64,000 nt of DNA from Chromobotia macracanthus (GCA_036877525.1 JAZGTH010000059.1:6448001-6512000); one strand, 5' to 3'. Positions 25,067 through 37,963 are shown, counted from the first letter of the stretch. A program made the numbers and translations. Notes: a model not told the origin generated them from the letters alone.

Positions 25067-25344
25067 TGTGGCCCATGCTGGCAAAATGAGATTTCAGTGC
25101 TCTGAATAGCAGTTAAACATCTAAAATTATCTTATTTGTACGTTTTCTGAGAGGTGTACCTTCCTAAATCTTTCTTTTGTTTTAATAATCCATGAAGAGT
25201 TGCCATTTTCTCCTGCTCTCCTCCTGACAACTGGTGCCCCAGATAGCTGTTGCTCATTCATTTTCTGTTTGATTCTAACAGGTCATACATCATTTTTAAG
25301 GTTTGGTAACAGAGAATTTGACATTCTGCCAGCGTGGGTCACAA
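25067..25344. mobile_element. MITE with TGTGGCCC…CTGGCAAAAT ends
   Basis: The left end (TGTGGCCCATGCTGGCAAAA) is mirrored at the right end (CTGCCAGCGTGGGTCACAA). An internal block (TTTTCTGAGAGGTGTACCTT) also occurs, inverted, in the copy at 56451-56796. The element has no coding capacity. Confidence 0.65.
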
Positions 25345-25613
25345 ATGTTGAAGACAAATACAGGTGACTGTATTGACACACAAATACATTCATATACCCA
25401 TAATCATCCTACAGTAAGCCCCTCCTCTCTTCATGTCTGTGTGATACTGCGTAATGTATCTTGCAGACCGATTGGATGCTTGGTGTCTGATGCATTGCTC
25501 TTCAGCTTGATGGTGATGTTAACAGTATGATGTCAGTTCAGTCTGATGATGTCACACAATTAGAGAGTCTCTGCTTAGGTGAGTGGTCTGTTAAAAACAT
25601 TAAGAGCCATACA

Positions 25614-28600
25614 TTAGACACCCATTAGTACGATGGATTCGCTGATGCGCTGTTAGTGCGGCGGTCTGCTGCGGTAATGAAAGCCCATTAGTGTTAGTAT
25701 GTCGTTTACACATACAGTTAGCCACATAGTACACACACAATGCCTGAGGAATTGACACCCGTTTTGATAATTCAAAGCAGATTCTGGTTTACATACATTC
25801 TTGTAAAGAATAAGATTTACAAGATTTTCAGAAAACAAAAGATGTTTTAACATCTCAGTGATTCTTTAAAAAAATAGTATACAAATGAAAAGGAAAAAAA
25901 TAGACTGGCAGTATATAGATATCCATAACATGTATATATTCTATTCTCTAAAAATATTTATTTTGTGTATCAAAGCAAGTAGCAAAATTAACTTGACTAA
26001 TTTGTCTTGTAGCTCCCTAAATTTGAAGCTGTAAGAACGAGATTTCTTTTGTATTTTATTGTCTGCTTTTATTGGGACTTTAATTGGTGAACATGAGATT
26101 GGGAGATGTTGCATGCTGGATTTGAACTTGTATCATCCGCATGAGCACCACAGATGCATTTCTAAATGGATGCGCAGACCCTCAGAATGTTGAGACTTAT
26201 CTTATGTTTATACGAATGGATGCTGTGGTGATGGTAAGCTCTGAAGTGTTTCTTGTGTGTGAAATTGTGAGGTACTGCTGGCTTTCAAACATGGGACACT
26301 TCTTGGGTTTGTGCTCCTTAATGTTTGGGACTTTATATAGTGACATCTCAATCTTCTCTTATCTTCTTTTAGGGCTTGAATGAAGCTTGCACTCCTTGGT
26401 CCACCCTTCAATAAACAGAAATAGTACAGTTCCAGGGCAGAAGTCTATAGGTAACTCACCAGTTTCCTGGGTTTGTCCCTCTCCTCCCTGCGTTCCTGTA
26501 ATGTTTGGGACAGCCCGTGGGCTGGACGTGTGTAAGAAAAAGGGCGCATGGCAGGATCAGCTGTCCTGTACCGTTCATTTTTAAACCTCTCCCCCTCCAT
26601 TTCACAGTATGGAGGTAAAGGATCATCCTCTTCGGGCCGGTTGCTAGGTGACCTGCTCTGGTAACAGTCACTGCTCTTCTTGGAACTGCCTTTTGAGGGC
26701 GTGTCACTGTCATCTTCAGCCCTCCCACCTCGTTCACTGTGCCCCCTGGCCTTTCGCTCCAGCAGACTATTCAGGTAGGTGTCATCATATGACCTCTGAC
26801 GGGTGGCGTAACGCTCGGTGCCGCCAGTGTCACGCCTTTTTGGCAGGCAAGGTGGTGAGCCTCGACGACGCCAGTCATTGTCATCATCATCATGAGAACA
26901 ACGCGGGCCATCTCGATACGATGTGTGATGGTCCTGTGACCTCGGGCCCATTTCAAAGTCTCGCCGAGGTCCTTGAAAGTCACCTCTTCGACGACTATGT
27001 GGACCATATGACATAGCAAACGCTTCCAGCTCATCTAGTGACCCCGTACGCCCCCTAGTGTCAAAGGCTTTGCGAGGCAGGTACTCTGAGCGACAGTTCC
27101 ACCTGTAATGACAGCCATGATATTAGTGCATGCAGACATATGCTCTCATTGCTGTCATTATTTAGGCAAGGATGTTAAAAACATTAAGTCATGTCACAGA
27201 TGTTTTCACACACGCACTCAAACTGTACCTGTTGTCATGCTCATCCAGAGAGTGGTTGCTTGGGTACTGTGAGGGGCGGAGCCCATGGCCAATCGATGCT
27301 GTTCGATGACATGGCTCATCGGTGTGGTCACTGATGGGGGGCAGTGCCTTCCTCTGGATTTGCCGATAGGTCTGCCTGAAGTCTACCTCACCATCATGCA
27401 GAGAGCTAAGTTCTGATAAGCTGCCAGCTGCTGACACAATAAAATCTTTATGGAGACTTGTTGTTCTGACATTCTGGTACAATAACACCCACGCGAATAA
27501 CACAAACTCAGTCTCACTCTAAGATTCTAAGCCTCATTTCTGCTGGGGCAGAAATGAGGCACTTGGTTAGCATATTATGAAATCACATGGTCAAGATTTT
27601 TTTTCCATATTTTTTTTATTTTAATGTAGAAGGCAATTACATTTTCATGCTAAAGAAAGAAAACTTCTGATGATATGAAGGTGATGTGTGTAATTTGTGT
27701 TATAATGCCAAGAAAAAACTCAATCACACAGGAACAAAATAATTTGAAATCTACCATCTTTGCTCATGGGTTACTTGAGCCATAAATAATGTGTGAGAAT
27801 CACAGAGCTGGTTGGCTGATGGCATCTCAAGAACATGTGCAGTTCCTTCATGTTCAAGACCTTAGCAAGTAATGACTCTCCTGTTGGTAAAGCTGTGATG
27901 TGAACGCCAGAGGACGGACTGATATGTTATGCAAATGTATTTTATGAAAATTCACGGCTATTTTCTGGAGTATCATCTGTAGCTTGCTAACTAGCCATTT
28001 TTAACTTTGACCCATTGGTCTGAACAGTGGAAAACAAGGACTGTTTGGGAAACCATCATTATTTTTGCAGTTCTGGTTGGTGGTGCGGAAATTACACACT
28101 TCACCTTTATTGCGACATTGGTGACTGTAGTAATGATGATTATATGAATAACACCCTGATTCACACAGAGGATACTAGAACATGCTGACTGTATACAGGC
28201 TTACATGGATGACTGGCCCCCTTGGTAGGGTGGAACTGCGCCAGGTCCCTCTCTATGTAGTACACAGCATTCATAGGATCCTGACCCTGACTGGCCTGGA
28301 GTCGATAGCCACTCTGCACTGTGGACACACACACGTGATCTGTGTGTTGCAATTGTGTCCATATTACCAAGCATGCATACATAATTCAAAGTTAGTATAC
28401 TGTACATTCAGGCTTCCCACAAAACATACACATAAACACTTACACAATACACAGTACAGTTACAGAGTTCTGTGCAAACAGCCTTAAAATGATGCACCTT
28501 GTTAATAATAACCTCCATGTTTTAAATTGCCAAATTACCAGTGAAGAACTACACTACCCATAATCCCCATGAGAGCCACTAAGTTTCTGTTACCATAGAA

Positions 28601-31600
28601 ATGGGAATCTCACCACCTACTCCCACAAAGCAATGAGAATGATACAGTCTTGCTACACTCTTAAACAAACCATTTGTATACACATTTTCCACAAAAATTA
28701 AATATATGGTAATTTATACTTACTATCAATAGTAATGAGCTAGCGTTCAAAGGTCAGTCTCCATGTCTTTGTATGCATTTATAAGCATATGTTCACCAAC
28801 ATACATAAACACAGCAAGAACTCTCTTGTCTCATCCAACCACGATGCCAACCCACTTAACATTAAGGTGAACGTTACCAGCTGAATGTAAATGTTAGTAC
28901 ATTTTGAGTTGAAAGGTATATCAAGTGCAGATGTGCATTAAGCATTTCATTTCATACAGTATATGTTGCTACATGGATGAAGACAATGCGCCTTTATTGT
29001 CACTTACCTCCAGCTATGTTGTTTTCTACTGAAGAAGGCACAGCAGTTAACTTGGGATCAATGAGAGATGGTGCGACTGAAGAAACCAAAGGAACACTGG
29101 GAACGTAATAAGGTTGATACAGGGCAATCTGAGGAGCCTGACTGCTCTTTGCCATCTTTCCTGCTTCATATACTGAAAAGACAAGGGGAAGATTTTGGTC
29201 TGGTTGTAGGTGATTATTGGCTTGAGCAGTGCATGTGTGCATCTAAACGAAAACTGCTCAGGACAGGCTGATTTTTACAGCTCATGAAAAATATTTCTGT
29301 AGCTTAATTGGTAGAGCACTGTGTTAGCAGCACCAAGGCTGCGGGTTCGATTCCCAGGGAACACAAATAGTGATAAAATGTATAACTTGAATTTACTGTA
29401 AATTTCTTTGGATAAAAGTGCCAAATGCCCAAAATGTAACTATTACTGTCTTTGGAAAAAAATTAATTTGCTCTCCATATAATCTCATTGTTGCCTAGGA
29501 AAAACTACTGAAGTATTAAAATGATATTTCACCCCGGAATTAAAATTTGCTGTTAATTTACTCACCCTCTGGCCACGCAAGGTGTAAATAACATTTATTT
29601 TCTTGCTCTGATTGTTTTCGCTTCATATAACTTCAAAATATCGTCAGGACCCTCAGGGATTAATTTTGTGTTGCCAGTATCTGACTTTTTGAATCTTAAA
29701 GACACAGTGCATTTTATGAAGGAGAAAAACGACGGTTTTAGCTAAAAATCTTCTTTATTGCTGAGGATAAAAGTATCACCTGAATGACCTGAGGGTGAGT
29801 AAATTAACAGCAGATTTTAATATTTGGGTGAACTGTCCCTTTAAGAGATCTCATTTGATATGTTTCTTTTTATCTGTGTGTGCCTGTACTTACAGTGTTT
29901 TGGACAACAGCACGTATCAGGACAACAGCAGCAGCGGACGTAACAACAACAAGAATGAGGGCAACACTGACACCAGCAGATCCCAACCAACAACAGGAAG
30001 AGGATGCTGCCGAGGACAACGACTCCCACAAACACCCACTCTAGAAGAGATAGAAAGACAGAGGTCCCTTTAAAAGTGATGGCTAATTAAATGATACTGG
30101 ATCTATCCAAACGTAAATGTCAAGTTTTCTATAGGGATGGAAAGAAAATCAGGATGTGATCTACATAAGCTTAAAGGGTATCACATACAACGCATCAGAA
30201 AGTCTGGTTTTCCGCAGATCCTGAAGGAAGTGCTGTCCTGAAATCATTTTTGCCCACAGGATGTTAAACCTCTGATCGTGACCAACCACAGGGGAGAATG
30301 GGTATGATTCAGAAACTCTTATCTGGGCACTCCACAGGCCTAATGACAAACTTCCTCTGGGTGTGGTGTTCAGATTCCTACAGCATACGTTGCAAACTAC
30401 TTCCTTAGTAAATACAGACACTTTCAGTGCACTACAATGTTCATATTTAAGTCTTTAAGTCCCTATGGCAAATTGCAAGTACATATTGTTGCTTGTGTTT
30501 CGATTAAATCATCAGCGTCAGGGAAAAAAATAAGTAACGCGATGTATGTTTTTCTGATGTCATGCTTTCTATTTATGTATTTATTGGCCTTTATTTACTG
30601 ACAAATACAATTCGAGTGAACTGCGTGTTGGTAAAACTGTATCATTTGGTATTGTTTATAATTTGCAGAGAGAATAGTTTATTTAGATGTTGACTGGAGC
30701 AAAGGATAAAGCATAGATAAGGCTAAAGCAGGATAAAGAGGACCCATGTGAGAGCACCCACTGGAAAGACAGAGAGAGAGAGAGAGAGGACAGCAGTGGT
30801 ATGGCAGGCGTACCTGGCATAATCTCCAAATCAAACTCAGGCAGGATGTCATCCAGCACACCTGTTCTACCTGGAGAAGAAGATCAGACATAAACAGAAG
30901 CAGAGGGTGAAGACTCAAAGTTTAGAGTTGTGGGCCGAAGGTACGTGTGTTATTTTAGAAAGGTTACTCTGTTAGTGGCTCAGGGATTACTCAACAGAGT
31001 GAGCTGAAAGCTGATTTGAAAACTTGCATGATTTGTGGTTTTAAATTTAGATCTGCATTTTTGCCTGTTCAGACTAAATCAAGCACAGTGTCTGTTAATC
31101 TGATTCTGGAGGGTTACAGTATAAACACAGCCTGCATGTACCAGTCGAAAGTCTGGACACAACGGAATGTAAATAGGAAAAATTATGTTTATAAAAATTA
31201 TGATGTGTTATGAAAAATGTGTTTCTCATGATTTTAAAATCTCGTTTTTGATTTAAAGGTTTATGCCTAAATGCTTAAAATTATTTCTGAAGCTTTTAAA
31301 AAAAATTGTTTTATTTATTTATTGTTACCATGTTTTATTACTATTTATTGTTTTTTGACATAGCTGGTTCTTAGGGCATATGTTTATGTTGATGTGTGCA
31401 TTCGTTCAGTATTTATATCTGCCCTCAGCAACAGATCAAGTTCTCCAACCTGCACAACGGGAAAAGGTGAGGTGGAGGGGGGTACAACAGTACAGACAGT
31501 GGAGAAATATGGGGTACTAATTAATCACACGGCCTCATTAGCCATCCTGAAAGGGGGCACCATCACCACGGAGACAGTGTTGGCATTGTTTGTAATTAAA

Positions 31601-34600
31601 GGGTGTTCCGGAGAACTGTCCAATCATCTTCCAACAAATATCCCCCTGGGAGAGAAACGAAGGGGTGGGCTTAGATGTACAGTCTATTTTACAGAGTATA
31701 CTTTGTCAATGTCTGAAACACTGCCAAAAGTAAAGAGCATTCTCACCATCTAACTTGACCTCAATTCTCAGTATAAAGCCTGAAACACTATGCAAGAATG
31801 GCGCATGCTTCCAGCCTGTTCCAAAGATATACATATATAATGTGACACAAGTTCTGCACTTTTTATGCAGGACATTTCCAGAAAAGAAAGTAGCAAGTTT
31901 ACAGGTGTTTACAAAAAGCCAACGTTTTCTAAAAATGTCTGAATGTGATAAACAAATATGACCACTGTCAGAGCAGATTTATCCTGAGTGACAGGAAATG
32001 CTGAGCTGGCAGACAGGAAGAGGAAAAATAGTGTCTGCCTCTCTCTGCAGTGTGTGTACTGCCTGCTGTTACCCTTATTAAAGCAACTGTAACATGAGAG
32101 TAGACGGTACCTCACACTGAGTCTGAGAGGTAGGGAGAATGTGAACTGAGGAACAGACAGATATAGAGACAGATACATATACTTTGTAGATCCTTTAAGA
32201 GATTCACACATTCAGGAAAACATACATACTTAGCATACAACTAAGTTTGGGCCTTTTTACAGCTGGTCACTTTATGCATTTTGTTTCTGATTGGACAGCT
32301 ATCTGATTTGTTAAAACTGTTTAATTTACACTTGGACAAATAAATATGTCTCAGCTAAACAAATACAGTTTGTTAAAATCTGATCTTCTGTTCTCGCACA
32401 GAATGCAAATACATAATTTCCGCTGAGCTGAAATGGCAGGCACTGTTATTTTGGTCTGTTTGGCTTTGCGAATGCTGTCTGAAAGAAAATGACACTTATT
32501 ATGTGTATAATTTTTACTGTCGACAGGAGCAAACTTTAAAACCCAGCGAGATACCTGGATGAAAGATACGAGTGACATACTGCCGTTTGGGAAGAGTAAA
32601 CTGCTGACGTATATGTTTAACAACATAACAACATTTAGACCTGGTCTTTTCACAATCAAACAGCTATCCAGTCAGAGAAAGCACATATGACATGTGGCCA
32701 GGTTTGTGGGAGGCAGAATAAAGCAGTTGCTAGGGTGTTCAGGGTGGTTGCTAGGTGGTTGATTATAAGTCAAAAGAGCTCACTCACAAATCCCTATTAT
32801 ATTCTGTTCCCTATATGGCACCGGTTCCACCTTTAATCTAGTTTAGTCTAATATTCAGTCATTTTGCTGTATGCCCGCTGAAAATGAAAACAGCACAGCT
32901 CTCCTCAACAAGCCATGCGATTGCTCCAAAGTCCAACTCTCAGCTATCCCAATACACCATGTTTGACCCTACAAAGGCGGGATTCGTTGATATTCCCTCC
33001 ACTTTGTAAACCAATTAAATCCTGATTACTCAGTGGAGGGGTGTGGCTTAGCTGCACTTCTAAGCATACACAAAACACTCTCGTTGATCCTACTAGCTCT
33101 AACCCTCTCCCTCTCCTCTCACTGTTCCTGTATTTCTCTTTTCTTTACACCACACAGGGCTGTTCTAGAGGCCCGGTATCCTTTGGCCCCTGAGAAACCC
33201 CTTTGTTTCCATGGTAACGGCTTAAGACGTGGCTTATATTGCTCACGTCAATAACTGCCAGTTATTTACTCGTTGTCTGGCATGAGGCGGCCGACTTTCC
33301 TTTGTCTAGCTGACACAGAAATAACTTAAGCAGTTTGGGTCAGTCGCACAGCACCGAACATACTGTTTCTCTCTGCAGTGATCCTGTCTAGGATGTGTAG
33401 AGTATGTGAAGTCGTCCTGATCTACCGGGGCTCAAATGAACAATAGAGCCTCTTATTAAGGATTCGAGCCCTGTCGAGAGGCATGCGTCCTTCAGTCGTC
33501 GCCATGGTAGCACTTTTAAGTGCACTCCGGAATTCAGAATGGAATTAACTATTCAGACACAATAACCAAGCATACACACACAAACAAACAAACAAACAAA
33601 CAAACATACAAAAAGCCCTAAAATGCCCTTTATGTTAGAAAATTACTATAAATAATCACAAATACTAAGGAGCTAAAGCACACTGCTGTTTGTTCCTTTA
33701 TTGAGCACTTTCAACTTCAGTATTTTACAGGCACCACGTGATGTTTTTGCATTGGGGTTAAAAGACGTACCTTGCACCAGCAGCTCCACCTGGTCTTCAT
33801 TTATCCCTTCCAGGTCATCGGCAATGATCACTTTACATAAGTAAACCCCGCTGTCTCCCCACTGCAGCTGTCCAATGCGCAAATCCGCTTCTGAACAGCA
33901 AGAACATATGCTTTATATTAGAGTTCTTATGAACACAAATGTGACCCATGCTGGCAAAATGAGGTGCAGGCCAATTACAAGCTATAGGCAAACCTGTTAA
34001 AAATGCCAATTTTTGTCTAATTTGAAGTTTTCACAAAAATGAGTTAATTAAGCCCTCGTCTAGCGATCCCGGTGCTCCACATAGCAGTTAATAAGGGTTT
34101 AAATATATGTTTTGATTAGTTTATTTTAAGCAGATTTAGGTTTGGTTTACTGTTAGTACTAAAACAGGTCAAGCATTGTATTTTGGAAAAGAAATGAGCA
34201 TTAGTAAGTTTTAATACTAATAGTAATTATTACAATAATCCTAGTTAATTGTTAAGTTGACTTATCAATGGATTTTTACTGCATACTGTCTATGCGAGTA
34301 TGATCTTTGTGTCACATTTAAATAACATCAAAACCAAATGATTTAGTTTATTTGGAATTACAGCAGTCTCTTTGGCCCTTTTGCTAAATACATCATTCAA
34401 ACATGTTAACTATCTGTAATATTTTTTCTCAACAATCGTAGTTTTGTTAGAGACGTGACGGGAGGGGGGATAACTTTGTTGGCTAAAGTCAGAGGAGAGT
34501 GTGTTTGTGTTTGATAAGGAAAGCCGTGGGGGTGTTTTGTGAGACATTTATAAGGTCCGGCCCCCGACCATTGTGCGACCTAGAAAAGCCTATTTGAGGA

Positions 34601-37600
34601 ACAGGAAAACAGCACAATTGGCCAGGTTTCCTAAGGGAGAGGTGGATTACACACAAAAGTACAGAATTATGTGCAGAAGAAGTTTGAAATTTAAATATAA
34701 TGTAATTAAAAATGAATTTATTATAAAGGTCCCTAAAAGGTATTTGGGCCCTCTATGCACACTTAAAAATGTCTGAATAAGCAGCATCTGATAGCACATG
34801 ATAATAAACCTAAAACGCAATTATTTTTAACTTTGCTTTGAAAATACAAAGTTAATCATGATGCTATTAAATCGACTCATTACGCTGTCAACTAGTTGAC
34901 CTTTGAATCCTTCTGTGTTTGGGACTTCACTAGTTAATAAATGACCATGGTAGTCCCCCCCTCTGAGTCATTAGGTTTGGTATTTCCATGTTCCAAATGT
35001 GCCACTTCTGTGTAAACACTCCATCTAAACTTCCTCCAGCTAAACAATCAGTTAAATACTGCAGAGAAACATTACTGTTGATGATGGAGATGTCTCTTCC
35101 TTTGTAGTGTTCTGCTAAGGTCACGGAAGCTCCTTGCGCAGAGGCCACTATGCGCACCGTGCGACTCTTGTCTGAGCAGTCCAGATGGGACGAGGCTCCC
35201 AGATCAGAGACGTGGACCCCCAGGGTCTCTGGAAAAGTGAAGGAATCCCGAGTACGGTCTGTACAGTAAGACTTATACACCCATTGGACCACTGCAGTTT
35301 GAGTGGAATGAGTGGTGTAATGACATGGAAGAACGATGGAGGAGAATAACATGGCAAACTTCTTCTCATCTTTCACATTCACCTGTACACCGTTAACACT
35401 CTGCACTGTAAAGAGAAAGAGAGAGATTTATAGTAGTAGATACCTCATGCAATGAACACATAAACTTTAGCAGCACTACACAGGAAGTTGAGAAGCTGTA
35501 TATGTATTCTGGCTTTTACAGAACTACTGGGTTAAATTTAAAAAAAGAAATCTTACATTTAAAATTAAATTACATTTTAACATATTACACTGTAAAAAAA
35601 ACTTTGAGTTTCTTTAGGTTCTTTCATCTTTAAGTTTAATCAACTTGGCTATACAAGTCATTTCAACATAATATTTTAAATCCTGACTGGTATCACTTAA
35701 AAAAAAAGGTTTAGCAATTTTTCAACCATTTCTTAAAAGTTACAGCAACTCAAGACCAGTCAAGATTACAAAGAGTAAGCTGAAATGACTAGCCAAATTG
35801 ATTAAACTTAAAAATTTAAAGCAGCAAAGCTTTTTTTACAGTGTACATTTTGCATTTTTGCTTATTAAAACGTTAGTAATTCATTTAAGTTAGTATTTTT
35901 TACTGTAGTTAACTGATTATCAAATAAACAGACTGAATCTTAAAAACAATTAAGAAGACCTCTGAGGTGGGTCAAGCCAAAATGAACCTTTAAAAGCTAA
36001 GATAAAGATATTTGATATGAAATCAAAACATGCTCATTTTTATGCTAGGTTTTCTTTTATATTAGACGAACTATTATATTATCATATCTAACAATTTTCA
36101 CTGTTTTCACTGCATGACATTTGTGCTTTTATGGCATTAAAAGCAAATCATTGTAAAGTGCCTTATGTTATGCGACAGCAAACACACCCGTCAGTAAAGA
36201 CAGTGATGTCACTGGCTTTTTCACCAGCTGTAATAACTACTGACCTGTTCATGATTAGTATTATGGTGTTTGAGAACTGCAAGTGTAATGCTACAGACAG
36301 ACATGTTCTCATTACCCAAAGCCCTTTCTCAGCCTAAGCTTGACCAACCAGTGGATCAAACAAAACCTTAAATTTGCTCAGAATGCGTAGTCATGCCATT
36401 CCAAAGCATATTTGCTTTATCGGCTAAAGATTATGAGGTAAGAAGACCTGAAAACACAAATGCCTGAGAACATCTGGATCTAATCGATCCGAGCATCTGA
36501 ATGTGTGTGTGTGTGCAAAACCATGGAAGAATGTGTTTGTCCAGCCGTGTGTGGGAGATTATGGAACAGTAAAATGATCAGAAAAGTGTGTGTGAGAAAG
36601 AAAGACAGAAAGAAAGAGAAAGAAAGAAAGACAGACAGACAGAAAGAAAGAGAAATTATGGGCTAGGGTTGGAGGGTGAGTAGAGAAAAGTTAAATTCCG
36701 GTCTGTGTGGGCTGTTTGGGGTGGGGGCTGTCATTTTAGCAGAGACATCACAGCCTGTATCTCACAGTCTCTGACTGTTTGATCGGGGTGGGGTGGTGCA
36801 ACCTAAAATATTCAGGGAAAATTCTTAGAAAAAGGAGAAAGAGCTGTTTAATCCAAGTTGGGAGGTGGTCTCTCCCACAAGCAGGGAGGTTTGTGACACC
36901 AAACTTCTCATCAATGGGTGGAGCACACATGTATAAATATACAACTACCAGTCATCCCAGATGCCTGAGAGATTTTTGTTCATACATTGTTGCGTTGGAG
37001 GAAATTCAGCAACTTCCTGTGCATTTTCCTGCTGTACTTTGGAGTGTTCATATTGGTGACAGCAGTACTCAGTTCGGGGTATCTGGGGTCCTCCTTTTGT
37101 CCTCTCTGTTGCCGGCTGAACTCATTGTTTGGCACTATATTGAACCCCCACCCGCTAAAACCCAGAGCAGGAGGGAGACGTTGAGGTCCCACCAATAACA
37201 TACACTCACTGACTCAGTCAGCCATGAACACACAATTAGGTTTAAGAGATTTAAACCAAGCCGTTATTAGTGCTCCACTTTACTTGATATGTGTTAATAA
37301 ACAGCTGATAAAACACATCATGTGTCTGTAAATAAAAATACAAGCACCTATTGCATTTAAGCTTATTTGAAAATGGTGTAAAGCTATTCACCCCACAACA
37401 TTTATCACATCTTAATTCTATGAAGATTTTTTAAAGTTTTAAAGTTTGTTACGTTTATTAAACTTTTACATTTACCTAACATATAAATGCAAAGTTTACC
37501 AATGAATCATCCACATAACAACAATAATATAACAATATATTACATTGTGTCATTAATTAGCAATCATTGGTGAATACATATATATATATATATATTATAA

Positions 37601-37963
37601 GTTACAGGCAATGTTCTTGAATATAACACACTGAAACTAAACAATTAAAAAGGTCCAATAGAGACTGGTATCGTATTAAACCTTGTTAAATAATAACGCA
37701 AATAATAAACTAAACTGCATTTACAATGAAATGTCGTTTTCTACATTTGACTGTGAATATAATTGGTAAACACTTCGTCGGCTGTAAACGTGATCTAACT
37801 AAAAATAAACCCGGTCTAAACTTCCAACCTGTTGCGGCTCTTAGTTTCTCTGCTCGACTGTCCCGGTTTTCACTATTCCCACATCGCGATAAAATGAAAA
37901 ACAGATTAAACACTCACGTGAAAACAGTATAAATAAAATCCAACGATCGTGTAACAAAACCAT
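25614..37963 (-). CDS. ildr2: Immunoglobulin-like domain containing receptor 2 (angulin-3), ten exons, last one tentative
   Basis: ILDR2 is a type I membrane protein related to LSR and ILDR1, found at tricellular junctions and in the ER. Exons in order: 37918-37963, 35076-35405, 33771-33890, 30814-30870, 29894-30040, 29008-29172, 28205-28318, 27229-27430, 26460-27102 and a tentative 25614-25649. The first nine agree in phase and give 608 residues; human is 639. Signal peptide MVLLHDRWILFILFS; V-type domain with SIVLPCHYTT, VVQWVYKSYC and WGDSGVYLC; then LEIMPEWVFVGVVVLGSILF as membrane helix and the cysteine block CCPHSCCCYVRCCCC. The tail holds YIERDLAQF, SLSELSSLHD, GSLDELEAFAMSYG and EEDDPLPPYCEME, which match ILDR2 more than LSR. 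The proposed last exon adds RISESIVLMGV after DKPRKL. Without it the frame would read a few residues into the intron and stop at 26445. Confidence 0.88.
29295..29440 (+). repeat. tRNA-derived SINE in ildr2 intron
   Basis: The head (GTAGCTTAATTGGTAGAGCA, B-box GCGGGTTCGATTCCC), the body with GATAAAATGTATAACTTGAA and the tail TTTGGATAAAAGTGCCAAATG place it in the same family as 22041-22190. It lies between ildr2 exons 29008-29172 and 29894-30040. Confidence 0.75.
29518..29845. mobile_element. MITE with …TTTACTCACCCTC / GAGGGTGAGTAAA… arms
   Basis: Inverted arms (TTCACCCCGGAATTAAAATT … TTTACTCACCCTC and GAGGGTGAGTAAA … GGGTGAACTGTCCCTTT) flank a short non-coding centre. This is a common non-autonomous DNA transposon type in cyprinid genomes. 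Its right end lies about 50 bp from ildr2 exon 29894-30040. Confidence 0.7.
30769..30789. repeat. (AG)n microsatellite
   Basis: A short AG run about 25 bp from the ildr2 exon 30814-30870, on its intron side. Confidence 0.9.
30871..33770. other. Long ildr2 intron
   Basis: This intron has no gene on either strand that I can support. About 31430-31660 and 33030-33500 are more complex and less AT-rich than the rest, so they could hold regulatory elements. An (AAAC)n run lies near 33573-33608. Confidence 0.4.
33573..33608. repeat. (AAAC)n microsatellite
   Basis: About seven AAAC units after a short CA run, in an ildr2 intron. Confidence 0.9.
33938..33970 (+). repeat. End fragment of the TGTGRCCC MITE family
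   Basis: The sequence TGTGACCCATGCTGGCAAAA copies the end of the 25067-25344 element, but I find no matching opposite end nearby, so it appears truncated. Confidence 0.45.
35586..35845. mobile_element. Foldback MITE with perfect 15-bp terminal inverted repeats
   Basis: The ends TACACTGTAAAAAAA (35586-35600) and TTTTTTTACAGTGTA (35831-35845) are perfect inverted copies. The inner arms are also inverted copies of each other (for example TTTAATCAACTTGGCTA on the left and its near-complement before 35820), so the whole element could fold into one long hairpin. It lies in ildr2 intron 1. Confidence 0.8.
35846..37917. other. ildr2 intron 1, remaining part
   Basis: Between the MITE and ildr2 exon 1 there is non-coding DNA with simple repeats at 36594-36656 (GAAA/GACA type) and 37577-37597 (TA). 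Frames around 36750-37200 on both strands show no family I recognise and lack splice context. Confidence 0.4.
36594..36656. repeat. (GAAA)n/(GACA)n simple repeat
   Basis: An imperfect purine-rich tetranucleotide run within ildr2 intron 1. Confidence 0.9.

Noticed and set aside
22041..29440. tRNA genes at 22041, 29295 (and 14742, 52573)
   Set aside because: The B-box-like motifs lie in SINE heads with shared bodies and tails, and no complete cloverleaf is visible.
31394..31753. 119-codon + strand frame in the ildr2 intron
   Set aside because: No recognisable family, no Kozak or exon context. It may overlap regulatory DNA, but I cannot support a gene.
36748..37201. Overlapping frames of 60-139 codons on both strands
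   Set aside because: They are chance frames within ildr2 intron 1 without splice-site or similarity support.
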